In this document: one piece after another, positions 34,980-43,411 of the stretch
How positions within the stretch are numbered: the first letter of the stretch is position 1
Layout of the letters: each line of letters begins with the position of its first letter
Assembly: GCF_000297395.2 (NCBI RefSeq)
Contig: NZ_HF570108.1
Coordinates: 5,263,196-5,327,195, forward strand
Length of the DNA: 64,000 nucleotides
Origin: Micromonospora lupini str. Lupac 08
GTDB lineage: Bacteria > Actinomycetota > Actinomycetes > Mycobacteriales > Micromonosporaceae
Direction: 5' to 3'
Notes under the pieces: generated by a model
Told to the model about the DNA's origin: nothing
Seen by the model: the letters and a program-made list of their open reading frames with translations, nothing else
The model's database searches: none
Translations under genes and position numbers: made by a program

Positions 34980-35615
34980 TCAGTCACCGGCGGGCAGGGT
35001 GGCGAGCCAGTTGCGCAGCAACGCGGCACCGGTGTCGGCGGACTTCTCGGGATGGAACTGCGCCGCCGACAGCGGCCCGCGCTCCACCGCCGCCACGAAG
35101 TCGGTGTCGTGGTGGGCAGTCGTCACCACGGCCCCCGCAGCCGCCAACGCCGCCGGCTCACCCATCGCGTACGAGTGCACGAAGTAGAACCGGCTCTGCT
35201 CCGGCAACCCGGCGAACAGCACCGACCCCCGGGGCGCGCGGACCGTGTTCCAGCCCATGTGCGGCAGGCGGTGCGCGGCCAACCGGGTCACCCCGCCGGG
35301 CAGCAGGCCGAGGCCCTTCGTCACCACCCCGTGCTCCTCGCCGTGCTCGAAGAGCACCTGCATGCCCACGCAGATGCCGAGCACCGGGCGACCCGCGGCC
35401 ACCCGCTCCGCGATCACCGGGCCGGCGCCGAGCGCCTCGATGCCCGCCATGCACGCCGCGTACGCGCCCACGCCCGGCACCACCAGACCGTCCGCGGCGG
35501 CCGCCGCGGCGAGGTCGTCGGTCACCCGGACCGTCGCGCCCGCCGCCGCCAGCGCCCGCTCCGCCGAGCGCAGGTTGCCCGAGCCGTAGTCGAGCACCAC
35601 CACGTCGGCGGTCAC
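34980..35615 (-). CDS. hisH: Imidazole glycerol phosphate synthase, glutaminase subunit
   Basis: Class I glutamine amidotransferase feeding ammonia to HisF. In the 211-residue protein the triad is Cys82 (G-I-C-V-G-M-Q), His188 and Glu190 (Q-F-H-P-E-K); the oxyanion strand is VPGVGAY. The GTG at 35615-35613 overlaps the stop of a 57-codon gene (GTGA), and the frame begins VTADVVVLDYGSGN, the normal HisH start. An open frame further upstream to 35912 lies in hisB. Confidence 0.97.
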   Translation of the reverse strand: MTADVVVLDYGSGNLRSAERALAAAGATVRVTDDLAAAAAADGLVVPGVGAYAACMAGIEALGAGPVIAERVAAGRPVLGICVGMQVLFEHGEEHGVVTKGLGLLPGGVTRLAAHRLPHMGWNTVRAPRGSVLFAGLPEQSRFYFVHSYAMGEPAALAAAGAVVTTAHHDTDFVAAVERGPLSAAQFHPEKSADTGAALLRNWLATLPAGD

Positions 35616-35785
35616 GACCCCGACTCCGGAATCAGCCGGAGCACCCCGGCGGCCGTGGCGAGCAGCGCGAGCAGCGCCGTGATCAGCACGGCGCCCCTCG
35701 GCGCGCCCTGCCGGTGCAGCGACCACGCGCCACCCACCAGCACCCCGGCCAGGATCAGCAGCAACGTCGGCAACGCGGCACCCAT
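35612..35785 (-). CDS. 57-aa membrane protein between hisB and hisH
   Basis: A very short gene coding MGAALPTLLLILAGVLVGG..., with one span at residues ~4-20, a basic loop (HRQGAPRG) and a second span at ~31-50. Its ATG overlaps the hisB stop as TAATG, and its own TGA overlaps the hisH GTG as GTGA. This double coupling and the normal codon bias support a real gene. Function unknown; it could anchor or regulate the HisH/HisF complex, which is speculation. Confidence 0.8.
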   Translation of the reverse strand: MGAALPTLLLILAGVLVGGAWSLHRQGAPRGAVLITALLALLATAAGVLRLIPESGS

Positions 35786-36396
35786 TAGAGCGCCCCCTTC
35801 GTGCTCGGGATCGCGCCCGCCGCCCGGGGGTCGATCGCGGTCGCCTCGCGCAGCGCCCGGGACACCGCCTTGAACTGGGCCTCCACCACGTGGTGCGCGT
35901 CCGGGTGTCCACCCGGGCGGGCCGCCCGCAGCACGTCGACGTGCAGGGTGATCCGGGCCGCCTGGCCGAACGACTCCCAGATGTGCCGGGTCATGCTCGT
36001 CGGATAGACCGGCCCGATGTACGGCGCCAGCACCGGCTCGTCGTGCACCACGTACGGCCGGCCGGACAGGTCCACCGCGGCCCGGACCAGCACCTCGTCC
36101 ATCGGGACGGTCGCCGAACCGTACCGTCGGATGCCGGCCTTGTCGCCCAGCGCCTCGTCGAACGCGGCGCCCAGCGCGAGCGCCGTGTCCTCCATCGTGT
36201 GGTGCGCGTCGATCTCCAGGTCACCCACGGTGCGCACGGTCAGGTCGTAGCCGCCGTGGCGGGCGATCTGGTTGAGCATGTGGTCGTAGAAGCCCACACC
36301 GGTGCTGATCTCGGCGGCGCCGGTGCCGTCGAGGTCGATCTCGACGAGGACCTTGGTCTCCTTGGTGATCCGCTCCACCCGGGCGGTCCGGCTCAT
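35785..36396 (-). CDS. hisB: Imidazoleglycerol-phosphate dehydratase
   Basis: Dehydrates imidazole glycerol phosphate to imidazole acetol phosphate. The 203-residue, monofunctional enzyme has the two Mn-binding clusters: H-H-T-M-E-D-T near residue 66 and D-A-H-H-V-V-E-A near residue 165, plus GFYDHML. The ATG overlaps the hisC stop (ATGA). It lacks the phosphatase domain fused in enterobacteria, so histidinol-phosphate phosphatase must lie elsewhere. Confidence 0.98.
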   Translation of the reverse strand: MSRTARVERITKETKVLVEIDLDGTGAAEISTGVGFYDHMLNQIARHGGYDLTVRTVGDLEIDAHHTMEDTALALGAAFDEALGDKAGIRRYGSATVPMDEVLVRAAVDLSGRPYVVHDEPVLAPYIGPVYPTSMTRHIWESFGQAARITLHVDVLRAARPGGHPDAHHVVEAQFKAVSRALREATAIDPRAAGAIPSTKGAL

Positions 36397-37466
36397 GACA
36401 GTGTCTCCATCGCAGAAAGGAAGGCGTCGGTCTCGGCGGGCGTGCCGGCGGTCACCCGCAGCCAGCCGGGCAGGCCGACGTCGCGGACCAGCACCCCCTG
36501 CGCCAGCAGGGCCCGCCAGGCGGTGGCCTGGTCGCCGCCGGTCTCGAACAGCACGAAGTTGGCGTCGCTGTCGGCCACCCGCAGGCCGCGACCGCGCAGC
36601 GTCGCGACGATCCGGTCCCGCTGGGCCATGATCGCGCTCACCGTACCCAGCAGGGCGTCGCGGTGGGCGAGCGCCGCGCGGGCGGCGGCCTGGGTCAGCG
36701 CGGACAGGTGGTACGGCAGACGGACCAGCTGCACCGCCCGCACCACCGCCGGGTCGGCGGCCAGGTAGCCCAGCCGGCCACCGGCGAAGCCGAACGCCTT
36801 GCTCATCGTGCGGGTGACCACGAGCCGCGGGTGGCCGGGGAGCACCGCGAGGGCGCTCACCGTGCCCGGTCGGGCGAACTCGGCGTACGCCTCGTCGACG
36901 ACCACCATGCCGGGCGCGACGTCGAGCACCGCGGCGACCACCGCCGGGTCCAGTGCCGTGCCGGTGGGGTTGTTCGGCGAGCAGAGGAAGACCACGTCGG
37001 GCCGGTGCTCGCGGACCTGCGCCACCGCCTCGTCGGCGGTCAACCCGAAGTCGACGCCGCGCTGGGCGGGCACCCACCGGGTGCCGGTGCCCAGGGCCAG
37101 CAGCGGGTGCATCGAGTACGCCGGCACGAAACCCAACGCGGTGCGCCCCGGCCCACCGAACGCCTGCAGCAGCTGCTGCTGGATCTCGTTGGAGCCGTTG
37201 GCCGCCCACACGTGCTCGACGGTCAGGCCGTGCCCGAGATATTCGGCCAGGTCGGCGCGCAGCGCCACCGCGTCCCGGTCCGGATAGCGGTTCAGGTCGC
37301 GCAGCTCGGCCGCGAGCGCCTTGCCGATCGCGTCGACGACCGGCTCCGGCACCGGGTAGGAGTTCTCGTTGGTGTTGAGCCGCACCGCCACGTCGAGCTG
37401 CGGCGCCCCGTACGGCGACAGCCCGCGCAGGTCGTCGCGGATCGGCAGATCGTCGAGCGAGGTCAC
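36393..37466 (-). CDS. hisC: Histidinol-phosphate aminotransferase
   Basis: PLP enzyme that aminates imidazole acetol phosphate with glutamate. The 357-residue protein has LNTNENSYP near the start, CSPNNPTGT, VVDEAYAEF and the PLP lysine in RTMSKAFGFAGGRLGY; the C-terminal WLRVTAGT binds substrate carboxylate. The GTG start at 37466 overlaps the hisD stop (GTGA), and the stop overlaps hisB. Translation of hisD, hisC and hisB is therefore coupled. Confidence 0.98.
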   Translation of the reverse strand: MTSLDDLPIRDDLRGLSPYGAPQLDVAVRLNTNENSYPVPEPVVDAIGKALAAELRDLNRYPDRDAVALRADLAEYLGHGLTVEHVWAANGSNEIQQQLLQAFGGPGRTALGFVPAYSMHPLLALGTGTRWVPAQRGVDFGLTADEAVAQVREHRPDVVFLCSPNNPTGTALDPAVVAAVLDVAPGMVVVDEAYAEFARPGTVSALAVLPGHPRLVVTRTMSKAFGFAGGRLGYLAADPAVVRAVQLVRLPYHLSALTQAAARAALAHRDALLGTVSAIMAQRDRIVATLRGRGLRVADSDANFVLFETGGDQATAWRALLAQGVLVRDVGLPGWLRVTAGTPAETDAFLSAMETLS

Positions 37467-38785
37467 GCCAGCCCTCCCGGGAAGCGGGCCTGCACGGCCT
37501 GGCCGTGCGCCGGCAGGTCCTCCACGTTCGCAAGGGTGACCACGTGTGGGGCCACCTCGCGCAGCGCCGCCTCGGTGTACTCGATCAGGTGCACGCCGCG
37601 CAGGAACGACTGCACCGACAGCCCGGACGAGTGTCGGGCGCAGCCGCCGGTGGGCAGCACGTGGTTGGAGCCCGCGCAGTAGTCGCCGAGCGACACCGGC
37701 GACCACGCGCCCACGAAGATCGCTCCGGCGTTGCGCACCCGCAGCGCCCACTCCCGGGCGTCGACCGTCTGGATCTCCAGGTGCTCGGCCGCGTACGCGT
37801 CGACCACCCGCAGCCCCGCCTCGAGGTCGTCGACCAGGACCACGCCGCTCTGCTCGCCGGTCAGCGCCGTGGTCACCCGCTCGGCGTGCTTGGTGGCCGG
37901 CACCTGCCGGGCCAACTCCCGCTCGACCGCCTCGACGAGGGCCGTCGACGGGGTGACAAGCACGCTCGCCGCGAGCGGGTCGTGCTCGGCCTGACTGATC
38001 AGGTCGGCGGCGACGTGCGCCGGGTCGGCGCTGTCGTCGGCCAGGATCGCGATCTCGGTCGGGCCGGCCTCGGCGTCGATGCCGACGACACCGCGCAGCA
38101 GCCGCTTGGCGGCGGTCACCCAGATGTTGCCCGGGCCGGTGACCAGGTCGACGGGCTCGCACCGCAGCGCGCCCGACGGGTCCACCGCCGCCCCGTACGC
38201 CAGCATCGCCACCGCCTGGGCGCCGCCCACGGCGTACACCTCGTCGACGCCGAGCAGGGCGCACGCGGCGAGCACGCGGGGATCGGGCAGGCCGCCGTTG
38301 TCCTTCTGCGGCGGGCTGACCACCACCAGCGAGCGCACCCCGGCCGCCTGGGCCGGCACCACGTTCATCACCACAGTCGACGGGTACATGGCCAGGCCGC
38401 CGGGGACGTAGAGGCCGACCCGGTCGACGGGCAGCCACCGCTCGGTGACGGTGCCGCCGGGCACCACCCGGGTCGTGTGGTCGGTGCGCCGCTGGTCGTC
38501 GTGCACCCGGCGGGCGCGGGCGATCGACTCCAGCAGCGCGGCGCGCACGGCCGGGTCGAGCACACCCTCGGCCTCGGCGATCGCCTCCACCGGCACCCGC
38601 AGCACCTCCGGTGAGATGCCGTCGAACCGTTCACTGGCCTCCCGGATCGCCGGGTACCCATGCTCCCGGACCGCCTCGACGAGCGGCTTGATCCGCTCGA
38701 CGGCCACCGACACGTCGAGCTGGGCACGGGGCAGCAGGCGGCGCGGGTCACCGAGACCGTCGCGCAGGTCGATCCGATTCAGCAC
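37463..38785 (-). CDS. hisD: Histidinol dehydrogenase
   Basis: Zn-dependent, NAD-linked enzyme for the last two oxidations of histidine synthesis. The 440-residue protein has the HisD signature around DLVTGPGNIWVTAAKRLL and AGPTEIAILAD, plus the Zn/His region QAEHDP and NHVLPTGG. The GTG at 38785-38783 is set by TAGACT 7 nt upstream; longer openings to 38962 would overlap the divergent promoter. It heads the his operon. Confidence 0.98.
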   Translation of the reverse strand: MLNRIDLRDGLGDPRRLLPRAQLDVSVAVERIKPLVEAVREHGYPAIREASERFDGISPEVLRVPVEAIAEAEGVLDPAVRAALLESIARARRVHDDQRRTDHTTRVVPGGTVTERWLPVDRVGLYVPGGLAMYPSTVVMNVVPAQAAGVRSLVVVSPPQKDNGGLPDPRVLAACALLGVDEVYAVGGAQAVAMLAYGAAVDPSGALRCEPVDLVTGPGNIWVTAAKRLLRGVVGIDAEAGPTEIAILADDSADPAHVAADLISQAEHDPLAASVLVTPSTALVEAVERELARQVPATKHAERVTTALTGEQSGVVLVDDLEAGLRVVDAYAAEHLEIQTVDAREWALRVRNAGAIFVGAWSPVSLGDYCAGSNHVLPTGGCARHSSGLSVQSFLRGVHLIEYTEAALREVAPHVVTLANVEDLPAHGQAVQARFPGGLA

Positions 38786-38792
38786 CCTTGCG

Positions 38793-38798
38793 AGTCTA
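38793..38798 (-). promoter_or_regulatory. -10 hexamer of hisD (leaderless, head of his operon)
   Basis: TAGACT on the minus strand, 7 nt before the hisD GTG. It drives the hisD-hisC-hisB-hisH-priA-ridA series. Confidence 0.6.
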
Positions 38799-38878
38799 GG
38801 CGGCCCGCCCGGAGCCCACCCCAGCCGCCCGCTCGGCGGGACGGTGAGCCGGGCCACGCCGTCGCGGGCGCGATTGGT

Positions 38879-38884
38879 TAGGCT
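38879..38884 (+). promoter_or_regulatory. -10 hexamer of LON-domain gene (leaderless)
   Basis: TAGGCT lies 7 nt before the GTG at 38892, facing the hisD promoter about 85 bp away. Confidence 0.5.
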
Positions 38885-38891
38885 CGACCAT

Positions 38892-39596
38892 GTGACCGCA
38901 CGGCTGCCGGTGTTCCCGCTCGCAACGGTGCTCTTTCCCGGGTTGGTGCTGCCGCTGCACATCTTCGAGGAGCGCTACCGGGCCCTGGTCCGGCACCTGG
39001 TCGACCTGCCCGAGGGCGCGTCCCGCGAGTTCGGGGTGGTGGCCATCCAGGCCGGCTGGGAGGTCGCGCCCGCCGGGCCCGGCGGGCGCGCGAGCACCGG
39101 CGTCGGTGACGTCACCCTGCACGAGGTGGGCTGCACCGCCGAGCTGCGCCAGGTCACCGAGCTGGCCGACGGCGGCTTCGACATCGTCACTGTCGGCCGG
39201 CGCCGGTTCCGGATCGCCGACGTCGACGAGAGCACCGAGCCCTACCTGACCGCCGAGGTCGAGTGGCTGCCCGAGGCTGCCGGGTCGGACGAGGTTGCCG
39301 ACCTGCTGGCCGCTCGCGTGATCGCGGTGTTCCGGCAGTACCTCGGGTTGATCCGCTCCGACCCGGAGGAGATCTCCGAGCAGCTTCCGGAGGACCCGAC
39401 GGTGCTGTCCCACCTGGTCGCGGCCACCGCCGCGCTGACGGTGGACGACCGGCAGCGGCTGCTGGCGATCGACGACACCGCCGCCCGGCTCCGCGCCGAG
39501 CTGCGGCTGCTCAACCGCGAGGCGGCTCTGCTGCGCCAGGTGCGGGCGGTTCCGGTGCCGCTGTCGGAGCTGGCGTCCCCGCCGACACCCAACTGA
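38892..39596 (+). CDS. LON substrate-binding domain protein
   Basis: A 234-residue protein consisting only of the N-terminal domain of Lon protease: LPVFPLATVLFPGLVLPLHIFEERYRALV at the start, then a beta-rich barrel (FDIVTVGRRRFRIADVD) and a C-terminal helical bundle. It has neither the AAA+ nor the Ser-Lys protease part. Such stand-alone proteins are common in actinobacteria; their role in protein quality control is inferred. The GTG start is set by TAGGCT. Its last 86 bp overlap the convergent DUF2567 gene. Confidence 0.88.
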   Translation: MTARLPVFPLATVLFPGLVLPLHIFEERYRALVRHLVDLPEGASREFGVVAIQAGWEVAPAGPGGRASTGVGDVTLHEVGCTAELRQVTELADGGFDIVTVGRRRFRIADVDESTEPYLTAEVEWLPEAAGSDEVADLLAARVIAVFRQYLGLIRSDPEEISEQLPEDPTVLSHLVAATAALTVDDRQRLLAIDDTAARLRAELRLLNREAALLRQVRAVPVPLSELASPPTPN

Positions 39597-40416
39597 ACGC
39601 CGCCGGGTCCGGCTCCGGCTCCGGCCGCAGGCCCGGCCACCGGGACCAGCCGGCCAGCAGGGTGTACGTGACCGCGGCGCCGAACGCCGGCAGCAGCAGG
39701 TTGCCGTGCGGCACCGGCAGCACGCCGAGCAGCCAGTCGACGCCACCGGCGCGCAGGTCGGCGGGTTTGGTGAACGCCTGACCGGCCGGGGCGCTGTCCA
39801 GCAGCCGGTCGAAGGTCGCCAGCCCGACCCGACGCCCCACCTGCCAGGCCACCGGCGCGGCGGCCAGCGTGCCGAGCACCGCGGCGAGCAGCCCGACCGG
39901 GCCGCGTCGGCGGCGCAGCAGGAACCACAGGGCCAGCGCCGCGAGCACGCCGAAGGCCAGCCCGAGCAGGCTGAACCAGCCGTCCGCGGCGATCGGCTGC
40001 TCCGGCTGGGGCTCGGCGTAGATGGCCCCCTCGGCGGTCTTGAGCACCGGGGTGTCCGGCGCGAGCACGGCCCAGAGCAGCCCGAGCGGCGCGCCCAGCA
40101 CGGCCAGGGCGAGCACGGCCCCGAGCACCGTCGCCACCGTCCGCAGCGGCCGGCGCGGCTCGTCGGGGGCCAGCTCCGCCTCGCCGGGGTACGCCGTCGC
40201 GGCAGAATATTCGCCGGGGTACGCCGTCGCGGCAGGACCCTCGCCCGGGTACCCCGTCGCGGCGGGATACTCGCCGGGGCCGAACCCGGTCGGCGGCGCG
40301 GCTGGTGGCGGCACGGCCGACGCGCTCTCCGCCGGTGCCGCACCCGAGGATGGGGGTGGGGCGGGCCGGTCGGCGTCGTCGACGTGCCGCTCAGGGTCGG
40401 GGTTGTCCGGGCTCAC
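39511..40416 (-). CDS. DUF2567-like membrane protein
   Basis: A 301-residue protein with a ~90-residue Pro/Ala/Gly-rich cytoplasmic start, four membrane spans (about residues 92-118, 147-167, 172-190 and 235-258) and a Pro-rich tail. The start contains a YPGExxAAT repeat. The pattern of spans fits DUF2567 proteins of actinobacteria, whose role is unknown. The GTG start at 40416 follows GAGAGG. Its 3' end overlaps the LON-domain gene on the other strand. Confidence 0.7.
   Translation of the reverse strand: MSPDNPDPERHVDDADRPAPPPSSGAAPAESASAVPPPAAPPTGFGPGEYPAATGYPGEGPAATAYPGEYSAATAYPGEAELAPDEPRRPLRTVATVLGAVLALAVLGAPLGLLWAVLAPDTPVLKTAEGAIYAEPQPEQPIAADGWFSLLGLAFGVLAALALWFLLRRRRGPVGLLAAVLGTLAAAPVAWQVGRRVGLATFDRLLDSAPAGQAFTKPADLRAGGVDWLLGVLPVPHGNLLLPAFGAAVTYTLLAGWSRWPGLRPEPEPDPAAFSWVSAGTPAPTAAPEPPAPGAAEPPRG
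40181..40270. repeat. Three 30-bp tandem units encoding a YPGE repeat
   Basis: Three units of TCGCCGGGGTACGCCGTCGC plus 10 variable bases lie at 40181-40210, 40211-40240 and 40241-40270. They encode AATAYPGE-type decapeptides in the disordered start of the DUF2567-like protein. Confidence 0.85.
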
Positions 40417-40472
40417 CCGATGATCCTCTCAGGCCCCGCGACGGGCCGGGGTGCCGGTGGCGGCGAACCAGC

Positions 40473-42248
40473 TCACCGGGCGAACGGCTCCGCCATGGCC
40501 GCGGCGGCCCGCAGCCACGCCTGCCGGGTCTCCGGCTGGAGCTGGTGGTACTCGATCGACGAGCCGGTCTCCAACGCCGGGTCGTACGGCACCACGGCCA
40601 CCGCGCGGGTACGCGTGGCGAAGTGCCGCTCCAGGTCGTCCTGCAGTGGTGAGCGGCCGGGGGTGGGGCAGGAGATGAGGGTGACCGCGTTGTCGGCCAG
40701 TTCGCCCATGCCCTCCTCGTGCAGCAGGTCGAGCATCCAGTCGGCGCTGAACGCCGCGTCCTCACGGGGCACGGTGGTCACGACAAGCTGGTCGGCGGCC
40801 TGCATCACGGTGCGCCAGTTGGCGCTCTCCACGTTGTTGCCGGTGTCCACACAGACCACGTCGTGCGTACGCCGCAACAGCTCGAGCACCCGCTTGACGG
40901 TGAACTGGTCGAGTCGCTGGGCGAAGCGCGGGCTCTCCTCGCCGGCGAGGACGTCGTACGAGCCGTCGGAGGCGTGCCGCAGGTAGTCGTCCAGCCGCTC
41001 CAGCAGGGTGGCGTCCTCCAGGATCTCGATCTGGGCCAGGTCGCTGATCAGGTGCCGGATGGTGCGCGCGTGCCGGGCGCTGCCGGCGCGCAGCCCCAGG
41101 GTGCCGCGCAGCTCGTTGTCGTCCCAGGCGAGCACGCCCCGCCCCCGGACGCTGCCGACGGTGGCGGCGGCCAGCACCGTGGCGGTGGTCTTGTGCACCC
41201 CGCCCTTGGGGTTGGCGAAGGCGAACACGCGTGGCGTGCCCAGGTCGCGGCGGAGCACGCCGGTGGCGCGTTCCAGCTCCTGGTCGACGCCCTGCGGCCG
41301 CCACTCGATCCGGGCGGGGTAGCCGCGCTCGGCGATGGCCGAGCCCGGTGGCGGCGTGACGGGCGGGGCGGGCGGCGGGGTGACCGGTGGCGGCGCGACA
41401 GGTGGCGGCGCGACAGGTGGCGGCGCGACAGCCGGGACCGGCGGGGTCACCGGCGGCGCCTGTGTCGGGTAGCCGGTCTCCGGCTGGTAACCGGTCTCCA
41501 GCAGCGCGTACCGGGACTCCCCCGCCGGGTTGCCCTGCCGGTAGCCGTTGTCCAGGAGGGCGTAGCGCGACTCCGGCTCGGCCCGGCGCGACGACGGCTC
41601 GGGCTCGCCCTGGTAACCCGGGTCGGCGCGGTAGGTCGGCTCGGCCTGGTAACCGGGGTCGGCGCGGTACGTCGGCTCGGCCCGGTAGCCCGGGTCGGCG
41701 CGGTAGGTCGGCTCGGCGCGATAGTCCGGCTCGGCCCGGTACGCGGGCTCCGCGCGGTAGTCCGGCTCCGCGCGGTAGTCCGGCTCGGACCGGTACGCCG
41801 GCTCGGCGCGGTAGTCCGGCTCCGCCCGGTACGCCGGCTCGGCGCGATAGTCCGGCTCGGCCCGGTACGCCGGCTCCGCCCGGTAGTCCGGCTCGGCCCG
41901 GTACGCCGGCTCCGCCCGGTAGTCCGGCTCCGCCCGGTACCCCGGCTCGGCACGGTAGGCGGGGTCGACCCGGTAGGTCGCCTCGGCCCGGTAAGCGGGC
42001 TCCTGGCCGTACGACAGATCGGCCGGATGCCCGATGGCCGACGCCCGCCCCGCGTAGCCGTTGGGGGCCGCGCGCCGCGGCAGTGGATCCGGCGGCGCCT
42101 CGTCGGCCCGGCGCTCGGGCTCGGGCTGCTCAGCGGCCCGGCCGCCCAGCCGGGCACGGTCCAGCAATGCCCGCCACCTCGGCGCTGGTTCGGCCGGCCG
42201 GCCCCAGCCGGTCTCACTGCCCTCCACGGCCCGCCCTCCCAGCACCAT
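40473..42248 (-). CDS. MinD/ParA-like ATPase with long YRAEP-repeat N-terminus
   Basis: A 591-residue protein in two parts. Residues ~80-217 are 23 hexapeptides of the form Y-R-A-E-P-(A/D/G/T), followed by Pro-Val-rich stretches to ~300. Residues ~340-591 are a MinD/ParA-type domain with deviant Walker A K-G-G-V-H-K-T-T (348-355), a switch-like VVCVDTGNN and VTTVPRED. The low-complexity/ATPase layout recalls ESX-associated EspI proteins, but no ESX genes are seen. It may position or gate a membrane or division complex; this is inference. The ATG at 42248 has a weak AGAGA site. Confidence 0.82.
   Translation of the reverse strand: MVLGGRAVEGSETGWGRPAEPAPRWRALLDRARLGGRAAEQPEPERRADEAPPDPLPRRAAPNGYAGRASAIGHPADLSYGQEPAYRAEATYRVDPAYRAEPGYRAEPDYRAEPAYRAEPDYRAEPAYRAEPDYRAEPAYRAEPDYRAEPAYRSEPDYRAEPDYRAEPAYRAEPDYRAEPTYRADPGYRAEPTYRADPGYQAEPTYRADPGYQGEPEPSSRRAEPESRYALLDNGYRQGNPAGESRYALLETGYQPETGYPTQAPPVTPPVPAVAPPPVAPPPVAPPPVTPPPAPPVTPPPGSAIAERGYPARIEWRPQGVDQELERATGVLRRDLGTPRVFAFANPKGGVHKTTATVLAAATVGSVRGRGVLAWDDNELRGTLGLRAGSARHARTIRHLISDLAQIEILEDATLLERLDDYLRHASDGSYDVLAGEESPRFAQRLDQFTVKRVLELLRRTHDVVCVDTGNNVESANWRTVMQAADQLVVTTVPREDAAFSADWMLDLLHEEGMGELADNAVTLISCPTPGRSPLQDDLERHFATRTRAVAVVPYDPALETGSSIEYHQLQPETRQAWLRAAAAMAEPFAR
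41598..42011. repeat. 23 x 18-bp coding repeat (YRAEPx)
   Basis: The DNA consists of near-identical 18-bp units such as GGCTCGGCGCGGTAGTCC (seen on the + strand). They are in frame and translate to Y-R-A-E-P-x. Copy number could change by slippage without breaking the frame. Confidence 0.95.
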
Positions 42249-42322
42249 CGATCTCTGTCTGACAGGCTACGAACCAAACCCTATTCGGACCACACCTGAG
42301 CACGCACACCACCCGGCGCAGA

Positions 42323-43369
42323 TCACGACGGGGACGGCGGCAGCAACCCGACGCCTGTCGCGTCCGGGGAGGTGGTGACACTCGGCGGGGCCGCCTCGGT
42401 GGGCTCGACCGAGGGCGACTCGGGTGACGGAATTGTTACGAGCGGTGCGGGTTCCGACGATTCGCCCATCGGCACCGGCGGCCTGGGCGTGCTCGGCGTG
42501 CTCGGCGCGCTCGGCGTCGACCATCCGCTCGCCACCGGCGTCGGCTCGGGACCGGGCCCGGTGTCGGCCGGCGGGCGGACCACGTCGTGCTGCTCGGGCA
42601 GCGGCGGGTTGAAGACCGTGCGGTCGAGTCGGTACACCTCGGGCGCCGGGTCGACGGCCCGCACGTCCGGGCGGGAGGCGACGCCCCGCAGCACCTCCGG
42701 CGCCGCGCGCACCACCGCCGCGTAGACGCAGGCGCAGCCGGTGCGGTACGCCGCCGCCTCGGCGCTCGCCACGTCGGCGTCGGTGGCGTACCGCTCCCGC
42801 AGCTCGCGGTCGGCGGCGCCGTCGCCGCGCACCCCGGCGGCCCTGGCCCGGTAGTCGGCGGCCTCGCCGTCCTTGCGGGTGGCCACCTGCGCCATGCCGG
42901 CGACCACGTCGTCCGGCACGCGCAGCGCGGGGATCCGGACGATCTCGGTCTGCCGGCCGGGCAGCGGCACCCGCCCGAAGACCGTCGAGACCGACACGTC
43001 GCCGAGCACCGCGGTCAGTCGCTGCGGCGGCAGGTACGCGTCGAGCACGACCAGGGCGTACGTCCCGTCCCCGGTGGCCGGGGCGGTCGGGCTCAGCGCG
43101 GCCAGGTCGGCAGCTGCCGAGCGCAGGTAGCCGGGGACGGAGTCGCCGTCGGCCACCCCGACGCGGGTCACCTCGCCCACCGTCCGGTCGCCCACCGGCG
43201 CGTCGTCCGCGGCCCACACGGCGGTGCCCAGCACCGCCGCCGCGGAGAGCACGGCGGCCCAGGTGAGCACCCCGGACCGCCCCGACCGGTCACCGAGACG
43301 GGCCACCGCCCGGGTCAGCGGCGGCAGCAGCCGTTGGTCCAGCTGCCGCAGCAGGTCGCCGGCGCGCAC
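42323..43369 (-). CDS. Hypothetical membrane-anchored protein
   Basis: A 348-residue protein with one membrane span near residues 34-54 (VLTWAAVLSAAAVLGTAVWA) and a long exported part. The extracellular domain (about 60-245) includes GTYALVVLDAYLPPQRLTAVLG and a C-A-C pair (about residues 212-214). The last ~90 residues are Pro/Ser/Thr-rich (wall-spanning or disordered). No named family was recognised. It is near the MinD-like gene on the same strand and might work with it at the envelope. Confidence 0.75.
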   Translation of the reverse strand: MRAGDLLRQLDQRLLPPLTRAVARLGDRSGRSGVLTWAAVLSAAAVLGTAVWAADDAPVGDRTVGEVTRVGVADGDSVPGYLRSAAADLAALSPTAPATGDGTYALVVLDAYLPPQRLTAVLGDVSVSTVFGRVPLPGRQTEIVRIPALRVPDDVVAGMAQVATRKDGEAADYRARAAGVRGDGAADRELRERYATDADVASAEAAAYRTGCACVYAAVVRAAPEVLRGVASRPDVRAVDPAPEVYRLDRTVFNPPLPEQHDVVRPPADTGPGPEPTPVASGWSTPSAPSTPSTPRPPVPMGESSEPAPLVTIPSPESPSVEPTEAAPPSVTTSPDATGVGLLPPSPS

Positions 43370-43411
43370 GGGCGGGATCCCCTCGTCGGATCGTCGTCGG
43401 GTGGTCGCCGC

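Noticed and set aside
34980..35912. 310-residue version of HisH
   Set aside because: The extension is antisense-like noise within hisB and the 57-aa gene; the HisH fold starts at the GTG at 35615.
41598..42011. Possible CRISPR array
   Set aside because: Repeat units are 18 bp, contiguous and in frame, with no unique spacers and no cas genes.
40719..42299. 526-codon + frame rich in LGPVRRLGAVVRL repeats
   Set aside because: It mirrors the 18-bp YRAEP coding repeat of the minus-strand ATPase; the repeat is explained by that gene.
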